DNA of 48,943 nucleotides from an uncultured Clostridia bacterium (GTDB lineage: Bacteria; Bacillota; Clostridia; Oscillospirales; Acutalibacteraceae): contig CALCYI010000045.1 in the NCBI GenBank assembly GCA_937907605.1, positions 1 through 48,943 on the forward strand, in the 5' to 3' direction. The notes below the pieces were generated by a model. It was not told the origin of the DNA and ran no database searches. It was given only the letters and a program-made list of their open reading frames with translations. Within the stretch, counting starts at the first letter, position 1. Every line of letters begins with the position of its first letter. The position numbers and the translations under genes were made by a program. This document shows, piece by piece, positions 1 through 7,883 of this stretch.

Positions 1-3
1 GGC

Positions 4-47
4 GGCCCTTTTAGGGCCTGTGCAAACCACCAGTTCAACTGGTGGTT
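4..47. repeat. Palindromic REP/IS200-end-like hairpins
   Basis: Two hairpins lie side by side. GGCCCT/AGGGCC (4-9 with 13-18) is followed by a perfect 11-bp inverted repeat with a one-base centre (25-35 with 37-47, arm AACCACCAGTT). Such palindromes resemble the subterminal hairpins of IS200/IS605 elements and REP repeats, but no transposase is visible at this edge. It could also terminate the minus-strand gene that ends at 65. The palindrome is seen directly; the family assignment is inference. Confidence 0.5.
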
Positions 48-64
48 ATGATTTATCAGAAGTA

Positions 65-1234
65 TTATTTTAAAAACGGAATGCGTGCGGCGAGAACCCT
101 CGTGACAGGGTTGCCGTTTGCCAGACGTCGCAGCTTACATAGCAGCGTGTGCCGCTTGCTGTAACGCAATAGCGCTTTGGCTGGCGTCACATTCTTGCAA
201 AGGCGCTGAAAAGCTTCAGCAGCGACAGTTTTTTTTGCGGGATGTCGTAGCTGGGCGTTTCCCATAACCGCTTCTTCAGTGTCGCGCGGTATAAAGTACA
301 ACGCTTCGCTGACACCATCAAACAGCGCTTGTCCCTTTTCGGTATTAATCAGGACGGCGTTGATCCCTTTTGCGACTTGTGAACGGTCGATTTCTTCGGC
401 GTGCAGTCCCCAGAAATCGCCGAGGGTAATATCGGATACACGCTGAGATGTAGCATAGCTGCAGGAGTAGCAGTTCTCCCTAAAAATGTTTCCTTCTAAA
501 AACGCCGTTAAATATTCGTCGTGGCGCCACTGCCTTGACAGTATTGCTTTTCCGTTTTCATAGTAGCTGAGCGCATAGTCGTTCCCGTTGCGAAACGTCG
601 CGTTATCTGCTGAGGCAAAGTGCTTTTTCAGCACGGCTTGAGAGTAAGATAAAAACGTTTTTTCCGTCGGAACGCCGTGGCAGACGATATCAACCGTCAC
701 GAGATTTCCGTAAGTCTTGCCGCGAAGGAACCCCAGCAGCCCTGCAACCTGACATGGCGTTCCGATAAAAAGTACTGCCTTTCCGTTTTCGAGGTCCTCT
801 TTTACGGAATTAAGCTGAAAGTTTACGTGGCTGTGTACATATTTTGAGCCCTGCAGCGACGGCAGCTGCTCCGCTTTGTTGCAACGGATAAAGGCTGTTT
901 TCAGATCGCCACCCATGGCGCTGCCGTATACTACGCCTCCGCAGCAAATAGTATGCGCCGCCAGAAGAGCCGTAACTCCGCCTGAAGCTGAGGTGTTATG
1001 GATTTCTTCCGTCAAAGCGTAAGCGGCATACGTTTTTTTAGGCTGTCGGAAATCCGGCGGCGTACACGACGGACAAACCGAACGGCAAATATCGCAGTGG
1101 ATACACCTTTCATTGTCAATCACAGGATAGAGCGCAGAATACTTGTCCTCCGCCATGGAAATACACGCCTGAGGACAGCTGTTTATACAAGCATAGCATG
1201 CGGTACAATCCTGTTTTTTACATATCTCAAACAT
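65..1234 (-). CDS. FrhB-type coenzyme F420 hydrogenase/dehydrogenase beta-subunit family iron-sulphur protein
   Basis: This 389-residue protein opens with two [4Fe-4S] motifs, CTACYACINSCP (about residues 10-21) and CIHCDICRSVCP (about 44-55). They are followed by the FrhB/FdhB N- and C-terminal domains, with GTPCQVAGL near residue 158 and a later Cys cluster (NCYSCSYA, about 257). The family transfers electrons through flavin and iron-sulphur centres. In non-methanogens, members often sit in exopolysaccharide clusters next to pyruvyl transferases, as here. Its ATG overlaps the stop of the upstream pyruvyl transferase (TAATG), implying translational coupling. The exact substrate is unknown; a redox or modification step in glycan assembly is inference. 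Confidence 0.85.
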   Translation of the reverse strand: MFEICKKQDCTACYACINSCPQACISMAEDKYSALYPVIDNERCIHCDICRSVCPSCTPPDFRQPKKTYAAYALTEEIHNTSASGGVTALLAAHTICCGGVVYGSAMGGDLKTAFIRCNKAEQLPSLQGSKYVHSHVNFQLNSVKEDLENGKAVLFIGTPCQVAGLLGFLRGKTYGNLVTVDIVCHGVPTEKTFLSYSQAVLKKHFASADNATFRNGNDYALSYYENGKAILSRQWRHDEYLTAFLEGNIFRENCYSCSYATSQRVSDITLGDFWGLHAEEIDRSQVAKGINAVLINTEKGQALFDGVSEALYFIPRDTEEAVMGNAQLRHPAKKTVAAEAFQRLCKNVTPAKALLRYSKRHTLLCKLRRLANGNPVTRVLAARIPFLK

Positions 1235-2385
1235 TATTTAGTCACGTTCCTGTCAAGGTATTCCTTTGAGTGTTTAATAAACGGAGCCAGCAGCCTATGT
1301 GCTTCATCAAAGTCAATCGGAGTCGCTACTGCGGCGGCTGCGTCCTCAGCGCAGCTTACAATGCGGTTTTCAAGCTTAAGCTTTTTCAGCAAGAAGGAAA
1401 TGCGGCTGTTCTGGTTAAAAGGATCCCGTTCGCTGTGCTTATATATAACACAGAACGGAATTCGGAAAATCAGACAGAAGCATACGGCGTGAAAGGAGTC
1501 TGTCACAGTAAAAGAGGCGTTTTTTACCAGCGATAAAAATTCTGCAGGACCCGCGGCAATATCCTCCTCGGTGCTACGCTGCAGAGCCGGCTTTGAGGAA
1601 GGTAAGGTGTGGGACGGTAATTCTAACAAACGGCTTACCGTATCAAACACGGTTTCATGCACAGGAGAGTCACCGAGATAATAGTTAAGAATATAGTTAC
1701 CCTCTTTATACAGTGGAACGTCTGCCGTAAAGGCTTCCCAACGCTCCGCGCTAAGCAGAAAAACAGGGTCGCAGACAACGTCCACCGGCTTTTGATACAG
1801 CTTTTCCAGCGCCTGACGACAGGTTTCCTCCCTTAAAGAAACCGCGTTAAAGTCTTTTAGATAATCGCGTATATACTTTTCGGCATATCGCGGAATATAG
1901 TTAACCCCCATACTCGCGGCGTAAGAAATCTTCGGTACGCCGTGAACAAAATCCAGGTAGAAAACGCGGTTGAGAATACGGGGATTCCAGATTTGGTCTG
2001 AGCCGCATACAAACAAATCGTAATTATTTACGCACTCCTCAAGCGAGCTTATATCGCAAAGCGGTTGTGTAAAGGCGAGCTGCTGAAGGAACGAATGAAA
2101 GCGATTCTTTTTTATTTGCAGCGCATCGGGATATTGGGATTTAATATTTTCCGTTATATTCGGTTGCGGCTTGCGAAGCTTTTTAAGCGCCGTCTGCATA
2201 ACACGGTAGGCGAGGTGGTCGCCAAGCGTTTCTCTTTTACTGACGGAATGAGCCTCCTGCGGAAGATAGTTGATTATTTCGGTTTGTGCTCCACAGTTTG
2301 TCGTGAGGTAGTCTGAAAGCGCGGTAAGCTGCAGCACAGTGCCGTAGTTTTCATTATTAAACCACGTGAGCAGAGCAATTTTCAT
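1234..2385 (-). CDS. Polysaccharide pyruvyl transferase family protein (WcaK/CsaB-like)
   Basis: The start MKIALLTWFNNENYGTVLQ and the internal CGSDQIWNP (about residue 130), SYAASMG and TDSFHAVCF (about 300) motifs are typical of the pyruvyl transferase family. These enzymes transfer pyruvate from PEP onto sugars of cell-surface polymers. The ATG at 2385 is chosen over the upstream in-frame start at 2412 because an AAGGCGGTGA ribosome site lies just before it and the protein then begins in the conserved way. It is about 383 residues, a normal length. It forms a two-gene unit with the FrhB-type protein downstream, overlapping by one base. The specific sugar target is unknown. Confidence 0.85.
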   Translation of the reverse strand: MKIALLTWFNNENYGTVLQLTALSDYLTTNCGAQTEIINYLPQEAHSVSKRETLGDHLAYRVMQTALKKLRKPQPNITENIKSQYPDALQIKKNRFHSFLQQLAFTQPLCDISSLEECVNNYDLFVCGSDQIWNPRILNRVFYLDFVHGVPKISYAASMGVNYIPRYAEKYIRDYLKDFNAVSLREETCRQALEKLYQKPVDVVCDPVFLLSAERWEAFTADVPLYKEGNYILNYYLGDSPVHETVFDTVSRLLELPSHTLPSSKPALQRSTEEDIAAGPAEFLSLVKNASFTVTDSFHAVCFCLIFRIPFCVIYKHSERDPFNQNSRISFLLKKLKLENRIVSCAEDAAAAVATPIDFDEAHRLLAPFIKHSKEYLDRNVTK

Positions 2386-2436
2386 ATAATCACCGCCTTG
2401 GTCTATATTCACGCGTAAAATTTGTCTGTTGGGTTT

Positions 2437-3714
2437 TTATTTGTTTTTGTAAATAATTGCTTCTCTTTCGGGGCCGTTGCTTACCATAGTGATATTGCAG
2501 CCCATTTCGTTTTCAATGAATTCGACGTAGTCGCGGGTTTCCTGTGGTAGCTTGTCGTAGTCCCTGATGCCCCTTATGTCGCAGTGCCAGCCCTTAAAGG
2601 TTTTGAGAACGGGCTTTGCTTTTTTGAGGTCGGGCGTGGTCGGGAAGTCCTTAGTAATTTTTCCGTCAATGTCGTAGGCAACGCATACCTTGATTTCCTC
2701 AAGGTATGAAAGACAGTCAAGCGCGGTCATAACAACCTGGGTTGCGCCCTGACATTCAATGCCGTATTTTGAGGCGACGCAGTCGAACCAGCCGACTCTT
2801 CTCGGTCTGCCCGTGGTTGCGCCGAACTCGCCCTTGTCGCCGCCGTGGATACGAAGCTCCTGCGCCTCGTCGCCGAAGATTTCGGATACGAATTCGCCAG
2901 CGCCCACCGCGGAGGAATATGCCTTTGTAACTACCACGATATCCTCGATTTTGTGCGGCGGAATACCTGCGCCAACCGCGCCGTAGCCCGCGAGCGTTGA
3001 AGAAGAGGTAACCATAGGATAAATACCGAAATCGGGGTCCTTAAGCGTACCGAGCTGACCTTCAAGGAGAATATTCTTGCCCTCCTTCATCGCTTCGGCG
3101 AGATACTTGTGCGTATCGCATACGTAAGGCGCAATCTTTTCCCTGTACTCCATACAGGTATTGTAGAGCTCCTCCTCGCTGAGCAGCGGCTTGTGATAAA
3201 CATGCTCAAGCGTGAGGTTTTTAAGCGTGCAGATGTTCTTAAGCTTCGCCCTTAAGGTTTCGTCGTCGAAAAGCTCGTTGACCTGTATGCCGATTTTTGA
3301 ATATTTATCCGAGAAGAACGGCGCGATACCGCTCTTTGTGGAGCCGAAGGCGTTTTTGCCGAGGCGTTCCTCCTCGTATTCGTCAAGCTTGATGTGATAG
3401 GGCATTAAAATCTGCGCCCTGTCGGACACGAGGAGCTTCGGGTTAAGCCCCGCAGCCCGCACCTGCTCAAGCTCGTTAATGAATTTGTTGATATCAAGCG
3501 CAACGCCGTTGCCGATAATGCAGGTCGTGTGTTCGTAGCATACGCCGCTCGGCATAAGATGGAGCGCGAAACGCCCGTGCTCGTTAATTATTGTGTGACC
3601 TGCGTTTGCGCCGCCCTGGAAGCGTATAACGATATCGCTCTTTTCGGCGAACATATCGGTAATTTTGCCCTTGCCTTCGTCGCCCCAGTTGGCTCCTACG
3701 ATAGCTCTAACCAT
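2437..3714 (-). CDS. purA: Adenylosuccinate synthetase
   Basis: The 425-residue protein has the full PurA signature: GANWGDEGKGK P-loop at residues 7-17, GGANAGHT at about 34-41, and GTLKDPDFGIYP and TTGRPRRVGWFD further on. It condenses IMP with aspartate using GTP to give adenylosuccinate, the first committed step to AMP, in the cytosol. Length is normal and no catalytic motif is missing. The ATG follows TTAAGGAGAACGAAT, a good ribosome site. The next gene upstream on this strand is the AICAR transformylase, so late purine genes are grouped, but a 248-bp spacer with a fossil purA start separates them. Confidence 0.97.
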   Translation of the reverse strand: MVRAIVGANWGDEGKGKITDMFAEKSDIVIRFQGGANAGHTIINEHGRFALHLMPSGVCYEHTTCIIGNGVALDINKFINELEQVRAAGLNPKLLVSDRAQILMPYHIKLDEYEEERLGKNAFGSTKSGIAPFFSDKYSKIGIQVNELFDDETLRAKLKNICTLKNLTLEHVYHKPLLSEEELYNTCMEYREKIAPYVCDTHKYLAEAMKEGKNILLEGQLGTLKDPDFGIYPMVTSSSTLAGYGAVGAGIPPHKIEDIVVVTKAYSSAVGAGEFVSEIFGDEAQELRIHGGDKGEFGATTGRPRRVGWFDCVASKYGIECQGATQVVMTALDCLSYLEEIKVCVAYDIDGKITKDFPTTPDLKKAKPVLKTFKGWHCDIRGIRDYDKLPQETRDYVEFIENEMGCNITMVSNGPEREAIIYKNK

Positions 3715-3742
3715 ATTCGTTCTCCTTAACTTATTGATATTT

Positions 3743-3756
3743 ATAAAACGTTTTAT
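3743..3756. promoter_or_regulatory. 14-bp perfect palindrome upstream of purA
   Basis: ATAAAACGTTTTAT is a perfect palindrome about 29 bases before the purA start, between the hairpin-rich insert and the purA ribosome site. It could be an operator for a dimeric regulator or the edge of the insert. Only the symmetry is seen; function is a guess. Confidence 0.3.
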
Positions 3757-3884
3757 TTGTGGCGACTACCGCCGGGCGGTGCCCTGAATTTTGTTCACGG
3801 CACAAATGCCACTCCAAAATTCAGACCGCTACGAAGCTCTTATTGCTCCCTTCATCTCGCACCGCGAGCGGTCGCAAACGAGCC
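3757..3884. repeat. Hairpin-rich intergenic insert (MITE-like)
   Basis: About 128 bp of non-coding DNA separates a fossil purA start from the live purA. It holds nested inverted repeats: GAATTTTG with CAAAATTC, and GACCGCT with AGCGGTC, plus GC-rich short palindromes such as CCGCCGGGCGG. It is richer in symmetry than the nearby spacers, suggesting a small non-autonomous repeat. No terminal duplication is evident. Seeing the same sequence elsewhere in the genome would confirm a mobile repeat. Confidence 0.4.
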
Positions 3885-3920
3885 GTCGCCCCAATTAGCG
3901 CCGACTATTGCTCTAACCAT
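3852..3920 (-). pseudogene. Fossil purA start (12 conserved codons, then unrelated sequence and stop)
   Basis: Reading on the minus strand from 3920, an ATG with its own AAGGAG ribosome site encodes MVRAIVGANWGD, identical to the first 12 residues of purA, then ten unrelated residues and a TGA. The codons differ from those of the live purA at most synonymous positions (for example GCA/GCT, ATA/ATC, GTC/GTA, AAT/AAC), so it is not a fresh local duplication. It is most simply the stub of a diverged purA copy cut by the hairpin-rich insert. It could still be translated as a 22-residue upstream peptide. Confidence 0.7.
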
Positions 3921-3962
3921 AGTTGTTACTCCTTAAACCTTAAAGCTTAAATCTTAAACCTA

Positions 3963-5138
3963 TTAATGATGGAACAGCCTGATTCCCGTCATTGTCATCG
4001 CGATTCCGTATTTGTCGCAGCACCCGATAACCTCGTTGTCGCGTACGGAGCCGCCCGGCTGCGCGATATACTTAACGCCTGACTTAACCGCTCTTTCAAT
4101 ATTGTCTTCAAACGGGAAGAACGCGTCGGAGCCGAGCGCAACGTTATCCATATTTTTATGCCACTCAGCCTTCTCCTCAGCGGTGAACGGCTCGGGCTTA
4201 ACGGTGAAGTATCTCTGCCATACGCCGTCCTTGAGGAGCTCCTCGTAATCGTCGGAGATGTAGAGGTCGATTGCGTTATCCGCGTCGCACTTCCTTACGC
4301 CCTCCATAAACGGGAGGCTCAGTACCTTTTCGTTCCTTCTCAGCCAGAGCATATCCGCCTTGCTGCCTGCCATTCTCGTACAGAGAATTCGGCTCTGCTG
4401 GCCTGCGCCTACGCCAAGCGTCTGGCCGCCCTGAGCGTAAACGACGGAGTTTGACTGAGTGTATTTAAGCGTAATCATTGAGATTAAAAGGTCGATTTTA
4501 GCGATTTCGGGGATTTCCTTAACCTTCGTCGGCATATCGTCGAAAAGGCTCATAGTGATTTTTGCGTTATTGCGCTTCTGCTCAAACTTAATGCCGAAAA
4601 CCTGCTTCGTTTCCATCTCCTCGGGCACAAAGTCAGGGTCGATTTTGATTACGAGATAACCGCCGCGGCGCTTGGTCTTTAAGATTTCGAGCGCTTCGTC
4701 GGTATAATCGGGGGCTATAATGCCGTCGCTTACCTCTTTTAAGAGGAATTTAGCAACAGAAGCGTCGCAGGTATCCGAAAGTGCGGCGAAATCGCCGAAG
4801 GAGGACTGTCTGTCGCAGCTCCTCGCCCTTGCGTAAGCAACGCCTATCGGGGAGAGCTCAAGCCCGTCGGGAACCATACATACCCTGCGGTCAATATCGG
4901 AGAGCGGCTGCGCTACCGCCGCGCCCGCGGGGGACACGTGCTTGAAGGAAGCGGCGCTCGGGAGTCCCGTAGCCTCTTTGAGCTCCTTAACGAGCTGCCA
5001 GGAATTGAACGCGTCGAGCAGATTGATATAGCCCGCGGCTCCGTTTAATATCTCAAACGGAAGCTCCTTGCCGTCCATATGGATACGGGCGGGGTTCTGG
5101 TTGGGGTTACAGCCGTACTTAAGCTTGTACTCAGTCAT
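3963..5138 (-). CDS. Phosphoribosylaminoimidazolecarboxamide formyltransferase (stand-alone AICARFT domain)
   Basis: The 391-residue protein corresponds to the AICAR transformylase half of PurH without the N-terminal IMP cyclohydrolase (MGS-like) domain; full PurH is about 510 residues. The catalytic Lys-His pair is visible in SFKHVSPAGAAV (about residues 64-75), with CGGQ-like AQGGQTLGVGAGQQSR near 235 and IAQPGGSVRDNEVI near the C terminus. It formylates AICAR with 10-formyl-THF to FAICAR. A separate cyclohydrolase must therefore be encoded elsewhere. It starts at an ATG just after a GGAGGACAGAACT ribosome site and is divergent from the ATP-grasp pair. Confidence 0.9.
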   Translation of the reverse strand: MTEYKLKYGCNPNQNPARIHMDGKELPFEILNGAAGYINLLDAFNSWQLVKELKEATGLPSAASFKHVSPAGAAVAQPLSDIDRRVCMVPDGLELSPIGVAYARARSCDRQSSFGDFAALSDTCDASVAKFLLKEVSDGIIAPDYTDEALEILKTKRRGGYLVIKIDPDFVPEEMETKQVFGIKFEQKRNNAKITMSLFDDMPTKVKEIPEIAKIDLLISMITLKYTQSNSVVYAQGGQTLGVGAGQQSRILCTRMAGSKADMLWLRRNEKVLSLPFMEGVRKCDADNAIDLYISDDYEELLKDGVWQRYFTVKPEPFTAEEKAEWHKNMDNVALGSDAFFPFEDNIERAVKSGVKYIAQPGGSVRDNEVIGCCDKYGIAMTMTGIRLFHH

Positions 5139-5208
5139 AGTTCTGTCCTCCGAATCACTATATTTTGTGTATATTATTCTTTTGCCTACAATATTTTACA
5201 ATACTTCG

Positions 5209-5237
5209 TTGAAAATTGCAATATATCTTGATATAAT
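5209..5237 (+). promoter_or_regulatory. Sigma-A promoter for the ATP-grasp pair
   Basis: TTGAAA (5209-5214) and a perfect TATAAT (5232-5237) are separated by exactly 17 bp, about 35 bases before the ATG at 5272. It lies in the AT-rich divergent spacer after the AICAR transformylase start. Confidence 0.75.
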
Positions 5238-5271
5238 AAATTATGTTAAGAATAACAAAGTTGGTGGTAAA

Positions 5272-6087
5272 ATGACGGGAATTTTAGTAGTAAATGCCTA
5301 TCTTAAAAGTGAAAAGTTTGACGCTCTGCACGCTCACCTTGTTAAAACCGCGGCGGAGTGCAAAATTGAGCTTAAAGTAAAAACTAACGAGGAAAAGCTT
5401 TTCGACTCTGAGCGCGCGGACTTCGTGCTTTTCTGGGACAAGGATACGGCGCTCGCAAGGCTGCTTGAAAAAAGGGGAATTCCCGTTTTTAACAGCGCCC
5501 GCGCGATTGAGCTATGCGACGACAAGGGAAAGACCTATACCGAGCTTTACGGCGTTGTGCCTCAGCCCGAAACGCTTATAGCTCCGCTCTCGTTTTTTGA
5601 TACGGATTATTCTGAATTTATCTCAAAAGCGTGTGAAAGGCTCGGACTTCCGCTCGTTTTTAAGGAGCGCAGCGGCTCCTTCGGAGAGCAGGTTTACCTG
5701 TGTAATACTGCTGAGGATATTAAATCGCACGTAAACGGTAAGCCGTTTCTTTTGCAGGAATATATTGAAAACTCGGCGGGAGAGGATATAAGGCTTGAGG
5801 TAGTCGGAGGCAGGGTTGTAGCCGCAATGAAGCGTAAAAACCCCGACGATTTCCGCTCGAACATCACTAACGGCGGAACGGCTGAGCCGTACGAGCCGTC
5901 GGATATCGAAAAGGACACCGCGATAAAAGCCTGCGCGGCGCTCGGGCTTGCTTTCGGCGGAGTTGACATTCTTAAAAACGGCGCAGTCTGCGAGGTTAAC
6001 TCAAATGCGCATATTATAAACCTGATGAATATTACGGGCGTTGACGTTGCCCCGAGGATATTTGAGTACATACTTGGTAAGATATGA
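5272..6087 (+). CDS. RimK-type ATP-grasp ligase (first of pair)
   Basis: The 271-residue protein shows an ATP-grasp fold: a pre-ATP-grasp region with KRGIPVFNSARAIELCDDKGKTY (in two parts, residues 66-88), FKERSGSFGEQVYL near 130, the nucleotide hinge LQEYIENSAGEDIR near 160, RSNITNGG, and metal ligands in GVDILKNGAVCEVNSN (E-x-N). RimK-like enzymes join a carboxylate to an amine through an acyl phosphate. The ATG at 5272 follows GGTGG and the promoter; the in-frame start at 5068 would lie inside the divergent gene and is rejected. It overlaps the second ligase by four bases (ATGA). The substrate, possibly a peptide tail or small metabolite, is unknown. Confidence 0.82.
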   Translation: MTGILVVNAYLKSEKFDALHAHLVKTAAECKIELKVKTNEEKLFDSERADFVLFWDKDTALARLLEKRGIPVFNSARAIELCDDKGKTYTELYGVVPQPETLIAPLSFFDTDYSEFISKACERLGLPLVFKERSGSFGEQVYLCNTAEDIKSHVNGKPFLLQEYIENSAGEDIRLEVVGGRVVAAMKRKNPDDFRSNITNGGTAEPYEPSDIEKDTAIKACAALGLAFGGVDILKNGAVCEVNSNAHIINLMNITGVDVAPRIFEYILGKI

Positions 6088-6812
6088 GACCTATACTGAT
6101 TTATTCAAAAAAAGAAGCGGAGCGTAACGCCTTTGCCGTAAATAAAATATGCTCACTGCTCGGCGCGGAGCTTAAAACGCCCGATTATGACGGCGGAGCG
6201 GAGTTTGTAATAAACCGAAGCAACGACTTTCGGGTAGCAGAGCGCTTTGAAAAGAGGGGGATACGCGTTTTTAACCCCTCTGAGTTTTCATACCTTGCTA
6301 ACGATAAGCAGCGCTGCTACGATTTTATGGAGCAAAACGGGATTGAGATTATGCCCACGCGCTATAAAACGCCGCCCTTTGTTAAAAAGCCGAGGGACGG
6401 ACACGGCGGACGGGGCGTAATTATGTGTAATTTTGAGGACGACTACGACGAAAACACCGTGTGCCAGAAGCCCGCTTCGGACTTGGGGCGCGACCTTAGG
6501 GTTTGGGTTATCGGCGGCGAAATCGTCGCTTCAATGCTCCGCGTGAGCAATACCGACTTCCGCTCAAATTTCTGCCTCGGCGGAAAGGCGCTCTCGTATG
6601 AACTGTCGGAGGGCGAAGTTACACTTATAAAAAAAATAATCTCCCTTGTTAAAGGAGATTACTACGGGATTGATTTTGTTTTTGATAGCGGGAAAGCCGT
6701 GTTTAACGAGCTTGAGGATACCGTCGGCGCGCGTATGCTCTACGAAAAGGGCGATATCGACATTCTCGCGCTGTACTGCGAATATATCAAAAATCAGCTT
6801 AAAATAAAATAG
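6084..6812 (+). CDS. RimK-type ATP-grasp ligase (second of pair)
   Basis: The 242-residue protein resembles its upstream neighbour: KRGIRVFNPSEF and NDKQRCYDFM near residues 55-80, a glycine-rich loop KKPRDGHGGRGV, LGRDLRVWVIGGEIVASM, then DFRSNFCLGG. The metal-site stretch is FNELEDTVGARML, so the usual E-x-N is E-x-E-D here, a difference from partner 1. The start ATG overlaps the preceding stop (ATGA), so the two are translated together, probably as a functional pair. The last 19 bases overlap a convergent membrane-protein gene. The product is unknown; a two-step or heteromeric ligase is inference. Confidence 0.78.
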   Translation: MRPILIYSKKEAERNAFAVNKICSLLGAELKTPDYDGGAEFVINRSNDFRVAERFEKRGIRVFNPSEFSYLANDKQRCYDFMEQNGIEIMPTRYKTPPFVKKPRDGHGGRGVIMCNFEDDYDENTVCQKPASDLGRDLRVWVIGGEIVASMLRVSNTDFRSNFCLGGKALSYELSEGEVTLIKKIISLVKGDYYGIDFVFDSGKAVFNELEDTVGARMLYEKGDIDILALYCEYIKNQLKIK

Positions 6813-7132
6813 GTCGCCGCGGCGTATACGGTGGAAAGCATAACGAGCACATTTGCAACGGCGCTCGTTTTTCCTTTTATCATACGGATAAGAATACCGA
6901 GCGCGGTAAAGACGAGAGCAGCCCAGGAGATTATTATCCTCTCTGCATATTCCAACGAAGCGGGCAGGGAGGTCGCGCTTATAAAGGTCACGAGCAGTGA
7001 GAGCGCGCATGCGAGCCAGAAGAATATTATATGCACCCTTTCGTCGCCCTTAGGCTTAAACATAAAGAAGGATGTGACGATAAAGGAAAACACGATAACG
7101 ATATATAAAATAAAAAGTGGTGAAAGTGCCAT
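6794..7132 (-). CDS. Small four-helix membrane protein, unknown function
   Basis: The 112-residue protein has four hydrophobic stretches, at about residues 5-24, 34-52, 63-82 and 90-110, separated by short charged loops, so it is an integral membrane protein. No family motif is recognised. A GGAG ribosome site lies eight bases before the ATG. It follows birA by nine bases in the same direction and ends convergently, overlapping the ATP-grasp gene by 19 bases. Confidence 0.65.
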   Translation of the reverse strand: MALSPLFILYIVIVFSFIVTSFFMFKPKGDERVHIIFFWLACALSLLVTFISATSLPASLEYAERIIISWAALVFTALGILIRMIKGKTSAVANVLVMLSTVYAAATYFILS

Positions 7133-7141
7133 GGTAATCTC

Positions 7142-7879
7142 CTAAAATTCAGTGATTGATATTTCTCCGCTTGTGAGCGTGATTTCCTCTCCGCTCTCAA
7201 GCCTTACCATAAGCCCGCAGCTTTCGTCAACTCCGAGCGCTAAGCCGTGCAGGGTCCCGCCGTTTTTTATGAAAGTAATTCTCTTGCCCGTTAGGAGCAG
7301 CCGGCTCCTGTATTCTTCAATAAAATCGGGATATGAGCAGTCCTTAAGGGATAAAAGCTGATTCGTTATTTCGGCAACGAGGGCGTTCGTATCCCCGTAG
7401 CCGAGCGCGCCCGCGCGCTTAATATCCTTAGGAAAGACCGAGGTCGTGAGGTTAATCCCGATACCGATAATAACGAAATCCCCAAATCTCTCACAGAGTA
7501 TTCCGCAGACCTTTCTATTTTCAACGTAGATATCGTTAACCCATTTTATCCTCGGGCGTGCGCTCCCGAGACTCTCTATCGCCCTGCACACCGCAACCGC
7601 AGCGGCGGAGGTAATCGAAAGGAAGCTTCCGCTATTCTCATTAACGGGCAGGCAGAGCGTCATATATACCCCCGTGTCCTTCGGGGAATAAAAGCTTTTG
7701 CCCTGACGGCCGCGCCCCGCGGTCTGCTCCCTCGCCGCAATAAGAAGCGGAGCGCTCCTGCCGTTTTCAAGCTCGCGCTTCGCTTCGTTATTGGTTGAGT
7801 CCGTCGTATCAAGACAGATTATTTCAAGACCTTCCTTAAGTCTTTTTTTAATTTTACGTTCGCTCAGTTTTCCTCTCAT
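7142..7879 (-). CDS. birA: Biotin--[acetyl-CoA-carboxylase] ligase, class I without DNA-binding domain
   Basis: Starting at MRGKLSERK the protein is 245 residues. Motifs of the catalytic core are clear: TTDSTNNEAKREL, the biotinyl-AMP loop GRGRQGKSFYSP, and KWVNDIYVENRKVCGILCE with GIGINL. It activates biotin as biotinyl-AMP and attaches it to carboxylase carrier domains. The N-terminal winged helix of repressor-type BirA is absent, so it should not regulate transcription. The longer in-frame start at 7945 lies inside the upstream gene and adds non-homologous residues. No clear ribosome site precedes 7879, so coupling to the upstream gene (stop at 7884) is likely. Confidence 0.9.
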   Translation of the reverse strand: MRGKLSERKIKKRLKEGLEIICLDTTDSTNNEAKRELENGRSAPLLIAAREQTAGRGRQGKSFYSPKDTGVYMTLCLPVNENSGSFLSITSAAAVAVCRAIESLGSARPRIKWVNDIYVENRKVCGILCERFGDFVIIGIGINLTTSVFPKDIKRAGALGYGDTNALVAEITNQLLSLKDCSYPDFIEEYRSRLLLTGKRITFIKNGGTLHGLALGVDESCGLMVRLESGEEITLTSGEISITEF

Positions 7880-7883
7880 AATG

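Noticed and set aside
3757..3884. Purine riboswitch upstream of purA
   Set aside because: The conserved loops of purine or PRPP/guanine riboswitches are not visible, and the region looks like inserted repeat DNA.
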